A stretch of 64,000 nucleotides of DNA, taken from the NCBI GenBank assembly GCA_036346405.1, contig CM070562.1, positions 67,661,482-67,725,481 of the forward strand, given 5' to 3'. Both the position numbers and the translations under genes were made by a program. This DNA comes from Phyllostachys edulis. Taxonomy: Eukaryota > Streptophyta > Magnoliopsida > Poales > Poaceae. The notes beneath the pieces are model-generated. The model made no database searches. It saw nothing but the letters and a program-made list of their open reading frames with translations, and was not told the DNA's origin. Each line of letters begins with the position of its first letter. The first letter of the stretch is position 1. Below are positions 1-12,904 of the stretch, piece after piece.

Positions 1-336
1 GCAAATGTATGTCCCTCCCTCAGTCCCACCTACTCTGCAACCACTAACAAACTAAATAGCATGAAAACGTAAAACTTGACGAATCATTATTCTCATTACT
101 TAGTTAGGATCAATCAAGTTCTCATTACTTGAGAGTTGAAAACTAATACTTAACTCTATGCATAACTTAACCATGAATTCATGAATCATAATGCACTGAT
201 GCAGCAACGCAAATCAAACCATCAACCGAGAACAATTAAAGATTAGCTAGGTGACCTTCGTAGGGCCAACAGGCAATGGCTAATCATTCTTGGAATGGTA
301 GCACTGCCGGATTGGAACGGGAATGTCCACTCTAAC

Positions 337-633
337 CTTGTTGGAGAGCGACAGCAAGGACCTCCTCATCCGCTGGCGGCTTCTTGCCCTTGTTGGTCTT
401 CGGCTATTCGCGTAGTGGTACTCGCAAAAGATCACGGTGGGGAACGCGTGGGCTTGGCAGCGCCACTTCTTCCCATCACTTCGGTGGCACCGAAGGTGGT
501 CTGAAAGTGGCAGTGGAGAGTCATCGTTGTCTCCTGCCTTGCCGCCGCGCGTCGGCCTTGATGGCAGAGGTCCCATCCTCAGCCTAGTTGGAGAGGGAGA
601 GCGCGGCGGCCGCGGTGGAGGACGATGCAGCAC
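337..633 (-). CDS. First coding exon of a WRC-domain protein (partial)
   Basis: The minus-strand frame encodes a complete WRC zinc-binding motif: C-x9-C-x10-C-x2-H, built around RCHRSDGKKWRC, then FCEYH, followed by a basic arginine-rich stretch. WRC domains occur in plant nuclear proteins such as growth-regulating factors and JMJ25-type JmjC histone demethylases, where they bind DNA or act in nuclear targeting; the N-terminal position here resembles the demethylase type. Two ATGs are possible, at 633 and 576; the region before the motif is proline/serine rich and low in complexity. A GT donor (AAG|GTTAGA) follows at 336, so positions 1-336 read as intron and the remaining exons lie left of the window. 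The family beyond WRC cannot be decided from this exon. The upstream side is a tandem repeat and then a solo LTR, so the promoter has been rearranged. Confidence 0.6.
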
Positions 634-1135
634 GGGAAGGAGAGGCAGGGGCGGCGAGTGGAGAGGGATGGCGGTAGAGAAGGGAAAGGGAGGGGAACGG
701 TCCCATCCTCAGCCTAGCTGGAGAGGGAGAGCGCGGCGGCCGTGGCGGAGGACGATGCGGTGCGGGAAGGAGAGGCAGGGGCGGCGGGTGGAGAGGGATG
801 GCGGCGGAGAAGGGAGAGGGAGGGGAACGGGAGCCGGAGAGGCTGTCATCGCGGTGGCACAGGGGTCCCATCCTCCGCCTAGCTGTAGAGGGAGAGCGCG
901 ACGGTCGCGGCGGAGGACAATGTGGCGCGGGAAGGAGAGGCAGGGGCGGTGGGTGGAAAGGGATGGAGGCGGAGAAGGGAGAGGGAGGGGAATAGGAGCC
1001 AGAGAGCGACCTAGCTGGAGAGGGAGAGCGTGGCAGCCGCAGCGGAGGACGATGCGGCGTAGGAAGGAGAGGCAGGGGCGGCGGGTGGAAAGGGATGGAG
1101 GCGGAGAAGGGAGAGGGAGGGGAACGGGAGCCAGA
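569..1135. repeat. ~130-bp tandem repeat upstream of the WRC exon
   Basis: Four degenerate copies begin near 589, 717, 883 and 1013 with the shared core AGCTGGAGAGGGAGAGCG. Each continues through GGAGGACGATGC, GGAAGGAGAGGCAGGGGCGG and a purine-rich tail. The spacing is 128, 166 and 130 bp. The first unit overlaps the 5' coding end of the WRC exon, so the array looks like local duplication of that gene's 5' end. The strong purine/pyrimidine strand bias creates long open frames on both strands that should not be read as genes. Confidence 0.8.
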
Positions 1136-1869
1136 GAGGGAGAGCGGCGCGGCCGCTCGGCACTAGAGGGAGGACTGGCGGCGGCGTAGGAGGGAGAGGG
1201 AGGGACGGAGCGAGATGCGTGTAACAACCCAAATATAGGTTGTGTTTCAAATGTAACCAAACCAGGGTTTGTGTTTCAAATGTAACCTAATATGGGTGTT
1301 TGTTTCAAATGTAATTAAATGAGTAGAAATTAAAACTTTTCTCACATCTTGAAACTCTTGAACATTTCTATAATTCTTGTCAAGAGTTGTGGAATTCAAA
1401 AACCTAAACCTCTTGTTGACTAAAGTCAACCCCTTAATCAACTTGGCAAGAATCTGGTATTCAACCATTGGAAATATTTTTCCTTGGTTCTAGGGATGAT
1501 GTGTGACCCCTCTGAAAAATTTCATAATTTTTAGAAATTATTTGAGAATTTTTGGAGCCAAGTCAAACCAATTTTTCAATTGGTCAAACCCTAGAACAGC
1601 CCTTGATGAATTTCTTGAGAAAACTGCAATGCATAAAAATATCTGTAAATTTTATGTAAGGTTAATCCTGGAGTGAGGAAGCTCCAGTCAAAATTTCGAA
1701 ATTTTTGGAGTTAGTTTGCTACCTCTAGAAATTCTTCCAAACTCAGCCTTCAAAATTAAACTCAAATCTGGGCACTGTTCCTTGGGTCCGAGCCACCTTC
1801 AAGTGGGTCGAACCCAACCACGTCCCAGCTCAGCCCGAGCTCCTCCCTCGCGCGAGGTCGTGCCCCACT

Positions 1870-2860
1870 GGATTGAAATCCAACAGCCACGACCTCCCCT
1901 CTCTGTCGTGTGCACCAGCCATGACCTCCCCTCTCCTTTCGTCGCCGTCAGATCAAGATCTAACGGCCACGACCTCCCATCGCGTCGTGCGCAACGGCCA
2001 CGACCTCCCCTCGATGTTGTGCGCCCTTGGATGTAAATCTAATGGCCACGACCTCCCCTCGATGTTGTGCGCCCTTGGATGTAAATCTAATGGCCACGAC
2101 CTCCCATCGCGTCGTGCGCAGTGGCCACGACCTCCCCTCGATGTTGTGCACCCTTAGATGTAAATTTAATGGCCATGACCTCCCATCGCATCGTGCGCAA
2201 TGGCCACGACCTCCCCTCGATGTTGTGCGCCCTTGGATGTAAATCTAATGGCCACGACCTCCCATCACATCGTGCGCAACGGCCACGACCTCCCCTATCT
2301 GTTGTGCGCCATTGGATTGAAATCCAACGGCCACGACCTCCCATCGTGTCGTGCGCAATGGCCACGACCTCCCCTCTATGCTGTGTGCCGTTGGATCAAA
2401 ATCCAACAGCCACGACCTCCCCTCTATGTTGTGCGCCGTTGGATCAAAATTCAACAGCCATGACCTCCCATCGCTTGTCAGCGTCGCGCGCAACGGTCAA
2501 GACCTCCCACCTCTATTCCGCGCCATTGGATGCAAATCCAACGGCCATGACCTCCTATCTGCCTTCAGCGTGCGACCTCCCCTTTTCTTTTCGCAACCGT
2601 CCGATGTAAATCTAATAGCTGCGACCTCCCTTTTCCTTGTCGAAACCATGCGATGAGGATCTAGCGGTCACAACCTCCCGTTTCTTTTTCGGACCACCCC
2701 GATTCAGATCTAATGGTCCACGATCACCCCAGTCGAGATCTAATGGTCACAACCTCCTGTTCCTTCTCGGAACCCCGATTTAGATCCAATGCTCGCGACC
2801 TCCCCCTTTCCTTTTCAAACCACCCCGGTTCAGATCTAATGGTCACGACCTCCGCCCTTT
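1870..2860. repeat. Minisatellite inside the solo LTR
   Basis: The phrase GGCCACGACCTCCC recurs about every 40-50 bp, alternating with TCGATGTTGTGCGCCCTTGG, ATGTAAATCTAAT and CATCGCGTCGTGCGCA. Two adjacent units (from about 1998 and 2045) are almost identical, and divergence rises toward 2860. The open frames across it (rich in H-D-L-P-S) are repeat artefacts. Confidence 0.85.
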
Positions 2861-3123
2861 ACATATCCAACGGTCGATATCAGCCCCCCTGTTCTTCTCC
2901 TTCCTCGGTCTCGCGCGCGTGCGCCATGGCAGAGGGAGAGCAGTGTCTTGTCACCTCTCAACAGCTCTTTTGCTGCAAACATTAAATGCGGGTCAGCCTT
3001 CCGCCCCCGAAGTCATGTTCAGACCTGCCCCCATCCCCTCCGCGTCCTTGTTGAGCCATGGATCGAGCTGTGGGCTAAGCTCACCATGGAGCATACCCCT
3101 AGCTCATTGCCTCTGCTCCCCGG

Positions 3124-3132
3124 CTATAAAAG
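3124..3132 (+). promoter_or_regulatory. TATA box of the solo LTR
   Basis: GGCTATAAAAGG lies in a GC-rich surrounding about 1.9 kb into the LTR. This is a textbook plant TATA context and fits the U3/R boundary of the former retrotransposon, with the transcript running to the right. Confidence 0.55.
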
Positions 3133-6100
3133 GTCCCTTTGTTCCTCCTTGGCTTCCTTTAAACACCTTCTCCACTTGCTCTTGGTTTCTTGAGCTCAAA
3201 TCACCCGAAGCCCCTCGGTCGCCATTGTTGCACCTTGAAGCTCCTCGGTGGCAATAGGGTTCTAGTGGCTTTTCCTTCCCTCTCTTTGCTCCAAGTTGAG
3301 CCTCTCGTCTCGTTGGACCTTAACCCTAACTCAATTTTGGTTTGCCTCTTCAGGGAGCAGCTGAATTTGGAGTTTCCCCTTTTCGGCCGTGGAGCACCAT
3401 TTTCCCCCTCGCCGCCGGTAAGGACCTCCTCTCTTCAATTTCTTTCTCATGGACCATCCTTGAGCTCTATTGAAGCTAATGGGATGACCCGGTCTCACTT
3501 ATTTCGCTCAGGCCGTCGTCTCCGCGTTGTCGTCTCCAGCGTCGGTGCGGGTCTTCGTCGCCGGAGCTGCTCAGCCCTTCGATCCGTCGCGACCTCCGGG
3601 TAACCTCTGGTAGTCCCTAGAGCTGGGCACTGCATGGTTGAGCAGTGCGAGCTTCTTTCTTTGCTTGTCGTTTGGCGTGCTTAGCACCGCCACCCTCTCC
3701 GACTAGCCACCTCTGGTCCACCACCGGTGTGAGTGGTACCGATGGGTCTTGCTCGCTATTGCTTGCCCGTGGTAGCGTCGGTCGCGCCGCCGTGCTTTAG
3801 GTCGCCGGCGATTCGCCGTGGAAGCCAGCGAACGCGTTGTCGGACGCAAGCCAAGATGTCGGTCAGCGTCGCGGCGTGTAGCTCATCATGGGCCATCCAT
3901 CTTTAAGATCTGCGGTCTCGATCGCGTTAGTGTTTTGTTCTTCGTTTGCTATGGGCCGTCCGTCTGTAGATCAGCGGCGGAGATTTGCTTAAGTTGGGCA
4001 TGTGCGCTGTGTGACATTCGTCGTGAGCCGTCTATCTCGCGATCAACGGTCCACAGTCGTCACACCATTTCGCGTGCGTGGATTCAATCGCAGCGCGCGA
4101 GGTTCAATGTGGACCGTTGGATCCAAGATCAACGACCCACGTTTGCCGATCTCGCGCGGGCGCGTGCACTTTCCTCTCGTGGGCTTGGACCGTTGAATCC
4201 AAGATCAACGACCCAGGTTCATCCACGTCGTTTCATTTTTAGGAATTCCCGATGGTTTTATTTATGAACTGAAAAAGGTATTAAACTTAAAAATTGCATA
4301 GCTATTTCATTTTAGTTCCATTTGAGTTGATTCAAATTTTGTTAGCTCTGGATTGAACTCAGCTTTAATCTAAAATTGGTTGTAAGCTTGGTTCGGCTCC
4401 AAAAAATGGAATTGAAAATTGAGTTAGAAATAGGCTTTAAATGTTGTTCTAAAAATTGCATAAGTAATTCTCTAGAGATCCTTTTTAAGTGAATCCAACT
4501 TTGTTGGCTTCCTCTATTAGTGTACTAAATGGTAGAATAGGATTTAGGCATGTCACTGTTGTCAAAAGAATGGTGGGTGCATTTTATTTGTGCTCTTTTG
4601 CATGTCTTTGAAAAATCATAAAACATGCATCATAGCTCCAAATGAGGTGAACTCAATTGTGTTATTCATCTCATGAGGTGCTTTACTTACCATAAAAATC
4701 CCAGGTGCAACACCTCTTTGGAAAACTGTGCTAAAGAATTTAATTCGGATGAACAGTAACCGATTTGAATTTTCCAGCATTTTCCTGGCTGAGCAGATTT
4801 GTTTTGGCCATAACTTTTGCATTAAGAATCCAAATCAGTTGGTTCTTATTGCTAAATTCTTTAAAAATCATGCTCTTATTGCTGTAAAAATTTCAAAGCA
4901 ATTGGAGGAAGTTTGCTGTGGAGTCTTTTCGATTTTCTTCGTTCTTATTGGTTCTTTTTGCTTTTTCGTTAGGTGCCGATGAGTGCGTTGATAACGAGAG
5001 TGTTCCCCTGCAGAAATCTGAGCATATCCAGCAAGGCAAGCAGTTTGATCATATTTATTCAATCTCATTACTTTTAAAGTCTAATACTTTGTTTAACTTG
5101 TATGTATGCATGCTTACTTTGTGTTAAATTATCGATTAGTTCAGCCTATAGATGCATACTCTGTAGGTAAATGTTCAATTTCTACTACTAAGTCTAGGAT
5201 TATCTTGCTGTGATTTAGAGTTCAATGGATGGACTCTTATCACTTAGTAGTTATGTTGGATAGTGCTTAGAAATGCTTAGATAAAGGTAGAAATGGACGG
5301 TTGTCGACTTATGTCGATGACCTTGATCACACAAAAAATTCTTATTCCATTATGTCCAGCACTTGTGCTTTGTTACTTTGTAAAGAAATAAAAATAAAAA
5401 CAAAATTGTTATTGACTTGGGCACAATGGATGTTGGTGTGATCTCATGGTGTGATGGAATGGTGCCTAGGTCCCTAAGGACCGAGAGTTACTTGAGGCCA
5501 CTAAATCGAGCAATCTTGCGTGCTAACCACACGAGGGTATTGGGAACCCCTCTTGGCTAAGTACTTTGGGAGGTGTTAATTATGGGTCGCAGTGGTTAAA
5601 ACTGTTTTTATAAGGGAAGAGCACCCATGATTGCTTAGGTTGGGCCGGTGTCTCCTACCCTTCGGGTTGTCGCGACTCTTAATTATCATCATTCATTGGA
5701 AATGCCTCGTAGGACTTAGCCGTGCCGGCATACCAAAGGAAGCGTGCTAAATAGCTTGGCGAAAAGGCGGTCTGACGTGTGGGTACATTGGTACACCCCT
5801 GCAGGGATAAAACTATTCGAATAGCCTTGTCCTAGGTTATGGACATGCTTGGCAAGGTCACTCAAGAACTAGACTAAACACTTAATTAAAACTTGTTGGG
5901 TGGTATGAATTGGGTAATTCATGCTATTGTTGTGGTGACTATTGGGTTAGTCACTTCCAGGTTGTTCTTACTGTTGTTATTATTATTGTATCGCTGTTAC
6001 TTCAACAATTAAAAATGCTTTGTCAAAATTATTTTCAATCTATTATATTATTGCAAAGGAAAACTTGCTTTATGCTAAAATGAGCCTAAAGCCTTCCACT

Positions 6101-6769
6101 TAAATAAAGCTTGCATGTAGCTAATTATAGGTTGTTACCCTTACACGTCAGTCTTGCGAGTACATTTTTGTACTCATTTGCTTTGCTTAACTGTAATTGT
6201 TGCAGAGGAAGAAGTTGAACCCCAAGGGTTCCACTTTTGTGAGATGTGCGGTGGATGGGATGACTAGGTTGGTGGCATGGTTGGTTGCCTTGTGGGCTAA
6301 AGGCAAACCATATGGCCTTCTTTTGTTTATTGCCATCTTATGGCTTTTGCTTCCGCTGTTGTTTATCTTCTTTAGTTGTTTAACTCTTTAGCTTGTATTT
6401 AGCCGGTCGGCTCTTTTGTAATAACTCGCTCTCCTATGAATGTCTTTGGTTTAACCTAGTTCGTGCTTTGGTTCTATGTCTTGAATGGAATTGATGCATG
6501 ATTTTGTAAAGGGGTGTGTATACTGAATTTCTGGGAAGTATACATATCTTGAAGACACGGGTTATTTTATTTGTGATGCTAGGGTTAATGGATGACTAAG
6601 AATTACAAGCCAAATAAGCCGGGGTCCTCACAATGCGCGAGAGGAGCGGGATGGAGGAAGCGTACCGGGCGAATCGGGCGGCCGCGAGCGGAGCGCGAGG
6701 CGATCGGACGAATGAAGTGTTTTCAGTGACGTGGCCACGCTGGGAGGCCGGCTAACAACTCTGCTATAA

Positions 6770-8366
6770 TAAGAGGTAATATTAGTGTTTAATTACTGTT
6801 CTTAACCTAATTCATGTATGATCAGTAAAATGACACTATTCACCAAAACCCTAGTTTGACATTTTATATCCATTCTGATCGTCTCGAACCCATAAAACCC
6901 ATTCTTAACTCCGTTCAGCCATATCAAATTCCTGATAAATCTTTTCACCTCTTTAGTTGTTTCTGTATCTCTTTTTATATTTTTGTTGTACTTGGATTCA
7001 TTTTCTAGGCTCATTCCTTGTCGAGCCAGATATTTTATTTGGTTTTTGTGTCTTACGCTAGGTTTCGACTCCGACGAGCCAGCTCAGGACAGCACCGGAC
7101 AAGAAACAGGAGTAGTAGGACCTTTCGAGGACTTCGAGCAAGGAGGCAAGTTGCATACCTTAAATATATTGAATCTACATTCCATATAATTCATATTATT
7201 ATTTTCATTAGTATATTTTAGCCAATTATTTCAATAAAGAAATAATACTTTGGAATACCATGTTGAATAGATAAAACCCTTCACCCCACATATCAAACCA
7301 CCCATTCTTGTAGGCCATATTCACCTTGACAAGTTTAGTCCACATAGAATGATAGCAAATATTCCACAATGTCATATAAAAACTCATTTCTAAACACTAA
7401 TAAGGAAGGTTAGCTTTGAGTCAATAGGTTTTGGTGGAAAGTTGAGGGTTGAGACCAAAAGGATGGACAACCCAATATACTTGATAGAAGTGAGACATCG
7501 GTGAGATCTGGAGATGGACGGCTACAAGTTGGTAAATGGTCCATCACCTCACTGGATATTAAGTAAGGACAAAAACCTTGTGCTAAGTAAATGAACCTGA
7601 GACCCGCTCAACCACGAGCGTGGTTTAATCAACAACTTAGTACACTTGCTCTCCCAATTGAATATCTACAGTCACAATTGCTCTTGTGTGATAGAGCAAC
7701 ATGAGTGGGGTGAGTCGAGTGGGCTGTTAGGGCACTCATTTGACTACACAGCAGTATGGACACGTCGACCTCGGTCGGATTCCACCATTGGTCGATGGTC
7801 TCCAAGGTCAGGGACCTTGAACCTCTAGGGTAGAGACTAGAAAGGTTGAGCGATGGAAAAGACATTGTTATCTCAACTCGGTCACACGCTATCGGGTTGC
7901 GTGTATATAGCAACAAGATATGAGTATGAGATATCTTGTGGGTAAAGTTGGGCAACTCTGCGAGTATAAATCAATGGTATTGAATACACTTGTACTTCCG
8001 CTTAATGAAGTGTGTTCTTGGGTGATTCAATATCCAAGGCATAAGTAGGTAGAGTCGGCCAAGCGGGCGTGCTGATGGGCGATCTGAAGCCGCGACCTTT
8101 GTTGGCGACGACACGGGCCGACCGACCTGACACTATTCACAGTGGTGAAGACGCAAGATGATAGTTGGTAGTGCTCGGCCGACACCGACCTGACAAAGAC
8201 CGCGACCAATTAGGCACGACAATTGTTTTAATATACATATGTAATTTTATTTTTATTTATTAATATCTATATGATTTTCTTTCCATTTTAATACTTATAT
8301 GGTTTTATTTTGTAGTTTTTAAATTTTATATAGTTCATTTTATAAGTATATATAAATTTATTTTGG

Positions 8367-8411
<45 letters not shown>

Positions 8412-9310
8412 TAGGATTGTTTTTCAATTTTCCATGTCTTATGGCGAAATGACAAATGTTTTAACGAGCTAGCTATTTGAACATTAATAAAATTCTATTA
8501 CATTTTCAATATGGTTGTCTCGTTTTTTTCCAATTTTCATGTCAACTTCTGAATTCTACACATTTTCTAATTTTTTTGGAATTTTTGAATTTTTTCATTC
8601 AATAAGACCAAATGGGCTAAGCAGGCCACATTTGGCCGATAAACTTAACAGAACTTGTCTTGGCCAACGGCACGAAAGGGCGATGGGTCGTGCTGGTAAT
8701 CACCGCAGACAATGTGGGCGGCTCGGCACTAAGAATAATAATTTGGTAGGAATGGTAGAACCCGACGTCTTGGTAAGACCACCCATTTGGCCAGCTCTAT
8801 AAGTAGGCTTTTACAGATGTTAATTGGTAATTTCAGATGTTGTAAACCCATGTAGCTATACTTATTACTATTTTATTGTTTTTAAATATTATACAGCTTT
8901 TAAATTCAGCTGTTGCATTCCACATATACTTGTGTTGGTAAAACTGTACCCTTCCATTGATAATCCTAGCATATAGTTAAATAGAATTTCCTATGCAACT
9001 TACTGGGTACGGTGGTTGTACTCATTCTTGCTTAACATCAACAGAAGAATTTTGGGAGGAACTAAGTGACCTCTATGAGCAGGAGGAACCGGTAGACGGT
9101 GACGACTACTGATATTAGGGTATCTTTTGCGCCCAAGCTTGCCTTTGGTTTCGGCACACTTTTGCATTGTAATATATTATCTTTGGGCTTGGATGCCCAC
9201 TTTTGCTTCCAAACTGGCCGTTAAGCCTTAACTGATGTAATAAAAGTTTGCCTTATTGTAAATGATTGCTTGCTTGTGAAACCACGACTTTATAGCTGTA
9301 CATCTTGGAC
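6770..9310 (+). mobile_element. LTR fragment of a gypsy-type retrotransposon (plus orientation)
   Basis: The stretch has no coding frame but matches, in inverted orientation, the fragment at 11,748-12,904. Shared blocks include the GTTGAGGGTTG region near 7,445, GAATATCTACA near 7,660, the CGGGTTGCGTGTATATAGCAA region near 7,890, and a short coding-like block near 9,045-9,115 that precedes a poly(T)-rich 3' end with AATAAAAG. The left limit is uncertain. An insertion-like segment (about 8,220-8,640, AT-rich with a TA microsatellite) interrupts it. LTR identity is inferred from the paired copies and the TGTTACA-type end of the other copy. Confidence 0.5.
8372..8409. repeat. (TA)n microsatellite
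   Basis: Uninterrupted alternating TA for about 38 bases within an AT-rich stretch. Confidence 0.95.
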
Positions 9311-11330
9311 AATTTGTAAAGATATAAGTAGTCCCATTTTCAGATCATTACATGCAAGCCCGTTGTGCCACTATGACTAGTGAGCCTGTGTTGCCTTTGC
9401 CGGGATGGGCTCATTTGCCAAGAAGAATCTTTGGAGCCAACGGCCACAGCCTGACATCTAGGTTCACACCTTAAGATTCTGCCCTAGATTTGTCTCAGTT
9501 TTCACCATATCTATTCAGGAACTGTCATGTTGTGTTGCGAATTATGATTACTGACTCAGGCCCTGCAAAAATACTGCACCTTGAATTGAAGTTTCATAGG
9601 CAAAAGGGTTCAATGCTGAATTGATCATATCTCTTCCCACCGCCACACTCCCTCTCGGCCACTGCATTGCTCCCTTGGTGCCGCCCACTCCCTTCATCCT
9701 TGTTTGTCACACTGCCACTCGCTTGCTCGCGTCACATCTCTGTTCACCCCGTGTAGGTGCGTTGTCACACGCTTGCCCTGCGTCGCCTCACGCCTGCTTG
9801 CCGTCGCATTGTAGCGCTGTGTCCACCGACCGTTGCTCGCCTTTGTATCCCGCGCCTCCGTTTGTTGGAGGGCATAGCCCCCCCCCCCCACACACACACA
9901 CAGACAGCCACAGCATGAGAGAGACGGAATAGATGTTAGTGTTTGGTGGGCTGAAGTAGGAAGGAAAATTATCCTGAAGGAAAATGGTCCTAATGTGTTA
10001 CATAGGCCGCGCGCGAGGTGTAGGGAGTGCGGACTGAATTCATTTGTGGACACAAATATATAATTTTGGCCTAACTAATAACATATACATCTATTATACA
10101 TATTATATACCAGATATTTTGCAAAAAAAAGGGTGTTCAGTTGAACAACCATGACCCATTGAGGGTCCGCCCCTGGGGTGTACGTACGTATGCTCATGCG
10201 CGCCATTGTGGTCCGCCTATGTAGGTGGCCACACGCACATGGGAGCAGCACATGAGTCGGGCTCGGCATTGGGTCAGCCCACGGTGTAGAGACACGCCCG
10301 CCGTCAGTGACACTCAGATCTTTGGCATGTCGTAAGCTGCTAATGGTTTAGAACCCAACCCATTTCTATCCCAACCCACAACAGCAAGCCCCACTTTCCC
10401 AACCCAAACCAGCCCACTTCACATCCCCTAGAACCCAACCCAAGCTAATCCACATGACACTTTAACCCAAACCATTTCCCTTATATAGGTTCAATCCACT
10501 TTGCCAACCCATTTCAACCCATCTCCAACTCACCTCATTCAGCTAGAAGCTTATCTCCAGAGCACAACGAAGACAAGAGGATCACGTACTGGATCATGTG
10601 CATTACGAAGCTTGCTTAGTGCTTATTACTCCAACTAAGTTCTTTTTCTTTAAAAACTAAATGCAATGTAATCCAAAATAAATTAATAAATATGAAAAGC
10701 AGACCAAAAAAATCCATTTTAAAAAGACTTAAAAATCAAATAGATTAGAGAAATTCCATAAATTTTAGGAAAAATGAAAAAAATATCGGAAAAAATAGAT
10801 AATTAAGAAAACAACAAATAAACTCAAAAGGTGGTCATGAACTGAGGTATATCTATAGGATTACATCAAGTTGCATCTTCATAATGCATAATATCTGAAA
10901 GTTTTGAATAAATAACAACTACATTGCTGGAAACTCTTCTAAATAAATTTCTTCCTATGAAATCCTGATGCAACTTCTGCTTGACAATTCCAGTATGAAG
11001 ACAAAAAAAATAGTCCCCTTGAAACATGGATGATGATAAGAAAGCTCCAGGAACCAAGCAACATGGAACTTTGAGCCGCAGCAAACCGGCACTTTTGTCA
11101 CTGCTTGCAAACACCATGACTCCTGGAGATTGTGAAAATTAGCCTCATCATAAAACTATGATGCAATTTGCATAGTAGTAAACTTTTTTGATGCAAATGT
11201 AAACAAAAAAAATCGACTAATCTGATTATTTCACAAAAAAATTTATATTTCAACTAATTAATGCACACAGCCAAGAAGCAAGAACCAGTAACCAAGAAGC
11301 AAGAACCAGTAAGCTTCTTGCAATTTCACC
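9311..11330. other. Intergenic, no gene recognised
   Basis: No convincing gene was found here. Features seen: a poly(C)-(CA)n tract at about 9,880-9,901, and a stretch of repeated AACCCAACCC-type words at about 10,340-10,540. At about 10,130-10,180 is a sequence whose reverse complement begins CAGGGGCGGACC and contains TTCAACTGAAC, resembling one terminus of the element end at 33,134. Short open frames here lack domain signals. Confidence 0.5.
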
Positions 11331-11436
11331 TAGGCATTTCCTTTTACTAATGGGATTTTAGTTATGCACTTTGTCTTTTTTTCTAGGCATTTCCTTTTAC
11401 TAATGGGATTTTAGTTATGCACTTTCTCTCTTTTCT
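11331..11436. repeat. 53-bp tandem duplication
   Basis: TAGGCATTTCCTTTTACT and the following bases through TTATGCACTTT occur at 11,331 and again at 11,384. A 21-bp unit (CAAGAAGCAAGAACCAGTAA) is also duplicated just before it, at about 11,273 and 11,294. Both look like recent slippage. Confidence 0.85.
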
Positions 11437-11747
11437 TCTTCTTTTTGAGCTAGATGTGCATTTTCTTCTCCAAAATATTGATCTACATTGCACAATCTTC
11501 CCTTTTTTTGTCTTCTCCAAAATACAATAACATTAGCCATTTCACAGGAACAAACCATCAAGATGGTGTCAAAAAAATAATTACCTTATCGAGGCTAATG
11601 TTGCAGAAGATGCTCCTAAGCCCATCAGCAAGCTTTGCATTTGTGACCACCAACCAATCTTGCCATTGCAAGAAGTCAACTACAACATTGAGCATATGTT
11701 ATCGTAGCACTACAACAGAACAAGAGCTCTACATCACGTCGACACTG

Positions 11748-12904
11748 TAACAGCCCCAACTTTCAGGACTGTTAAACCCTTCACAACCGCCCAAGATGTG
11801 CAGTTGCGAAGTAAGTAGCATCTCATTCAAGCTTCCAATTACAACAAATACCAAACCTTTATTATACTAGATTAAAGCTTAACAGCCGGTTTTAACCTGA
11901 CACAGGCATCCAAGGCCAAAGTTAATACATTACATAACAAAAGAACTTTCAAACCACAGGCACGCTTGAGCGCGGTCGGGACCTAATAACAGTAGCCACT
12001 GCCATCTGTGAGACCACCAAAATTCCGCTCATAAAGATCCTCTACATTGTCCCAGGTTTCCTCTGTAGATGATATTGCAAGATTGAGTACACAACTGTAC
12101 TCAACAAGCCACATGGAAAAGCTAAATAATTACGTGCAAGGAGTTCAATGGATTGGTTAGGGTTTACCATATCAGGTGTATGTGGATGCATTTGAAGTTT
12201 AAGGCAATTTATCTTTAAAACAGTAAAACAATAATAAATATAGCAATAGGGGGATTTCTCAACAACTGTAATTACCAACTTAACATCTCAATATCTCTAC
12301 TTATGCCTCATGTACTGGAATCACCCATGAACACAGCTTCATTAACCGGAAACACGACGTATTCGAATACATTTGATTATACACTCTGCAGAGTTGCCTA
12401 ACTTTACCCACAAGATATTTCAAACTCATACTGTCATGCAATATACACGCAACCCGATAGCGTGCGACTGAGTTGATAACAAGACTGCTTCCACCACTCA
12501 ACCTTTCTAGCTTCTACCCGATAAGTCCATACCATTGTGTAGACTAGCGAGTGTCCCTTCAGGCCCACTCCTGTCCCACCCCTGTTCCGCGCTGCTTTAT
12601 TGCACAAGAGCACACGCCTTTCTTGTAGATATTCAATCAGAAGAGTAGTGTACTAAGTCAGGGAGGAATGACCACACCTGTGGTTGAGCGATTTATGTGT
12701 CTAATACTTGGCACACGGTTCTTATCCTTACTTGTCTCCAGTGAGGAAATGGAACAACACCAACTCGTGGCTATCCACCTGCTTGACCTCACCTTTGACT
12801 CCTTTTATCCAGTCTATTGGGTCAACTTCCTAGACACAACCCTCAACTCTCCACAAAAATCATTGGCGAACCGCCAATACTGCTTTCAAAATTTATAAAC
12901 ACAT
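11748..12904 (-). mobile_element. LTR fragment of the same family as 6.8-9.3 kb, minus orientation
   Basis: On the minus strand it ends GGGGCTGTTACA at 11,748, a proper LTR terminus. It shares with the 6,770-9,310 copy, inverted, the blocks around GAATATCTACA, GTTGAGGGTTG and GAGGATCTTTATGAGC. It is cut at 12,904 by the LTR tip of the minus-strand gypsy element (12,905), so that element inserted into this older one. No coding capacity remains. Confidence 0.55.

Larger units (their letters stand above)
1220..6632 (+). mobile_element. Probable solo LTR, about 5.4 kb, with target duplication
   Basis: The element begins TGTAACAACCC and ends GGGGTCCTCACA, the TG...CA ends expected of an LTR. It is flanked by the identical 5-mer ATGCG at 1215-1219 and 6633-6637. 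GC-rich sequence of similar character lies on both sides, as expected for an insertion. No gag, protease, reverse transcriptase or integrase frame is visible inside, so a solo LTR left by recombination between two LTRs is the simplest reading. The general style (TGTAAC start, TATA box, intergenic-type text in the 3' half) resembles large grass gypsy LTRs of the Tekay kind; this is from memory of the family. At 5,413 bp it would be unusually long, so a deleted element with a poorly conserved interior remains possible. Confidence 0.7.

Noticed and set aside
437..1260. Long open frames on both strands across the GC-rich repeat
   Set aside because: They follow the purine-rich tandem repeat, have extreme Arg/Gly or Pro/Ser composition and contain no domain; only the WRC exon is supported.
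1716..2656. Overlapping open frames rich in H-D-L-P-S
   Set aside because: They are translations of the minisatellite in different frames.
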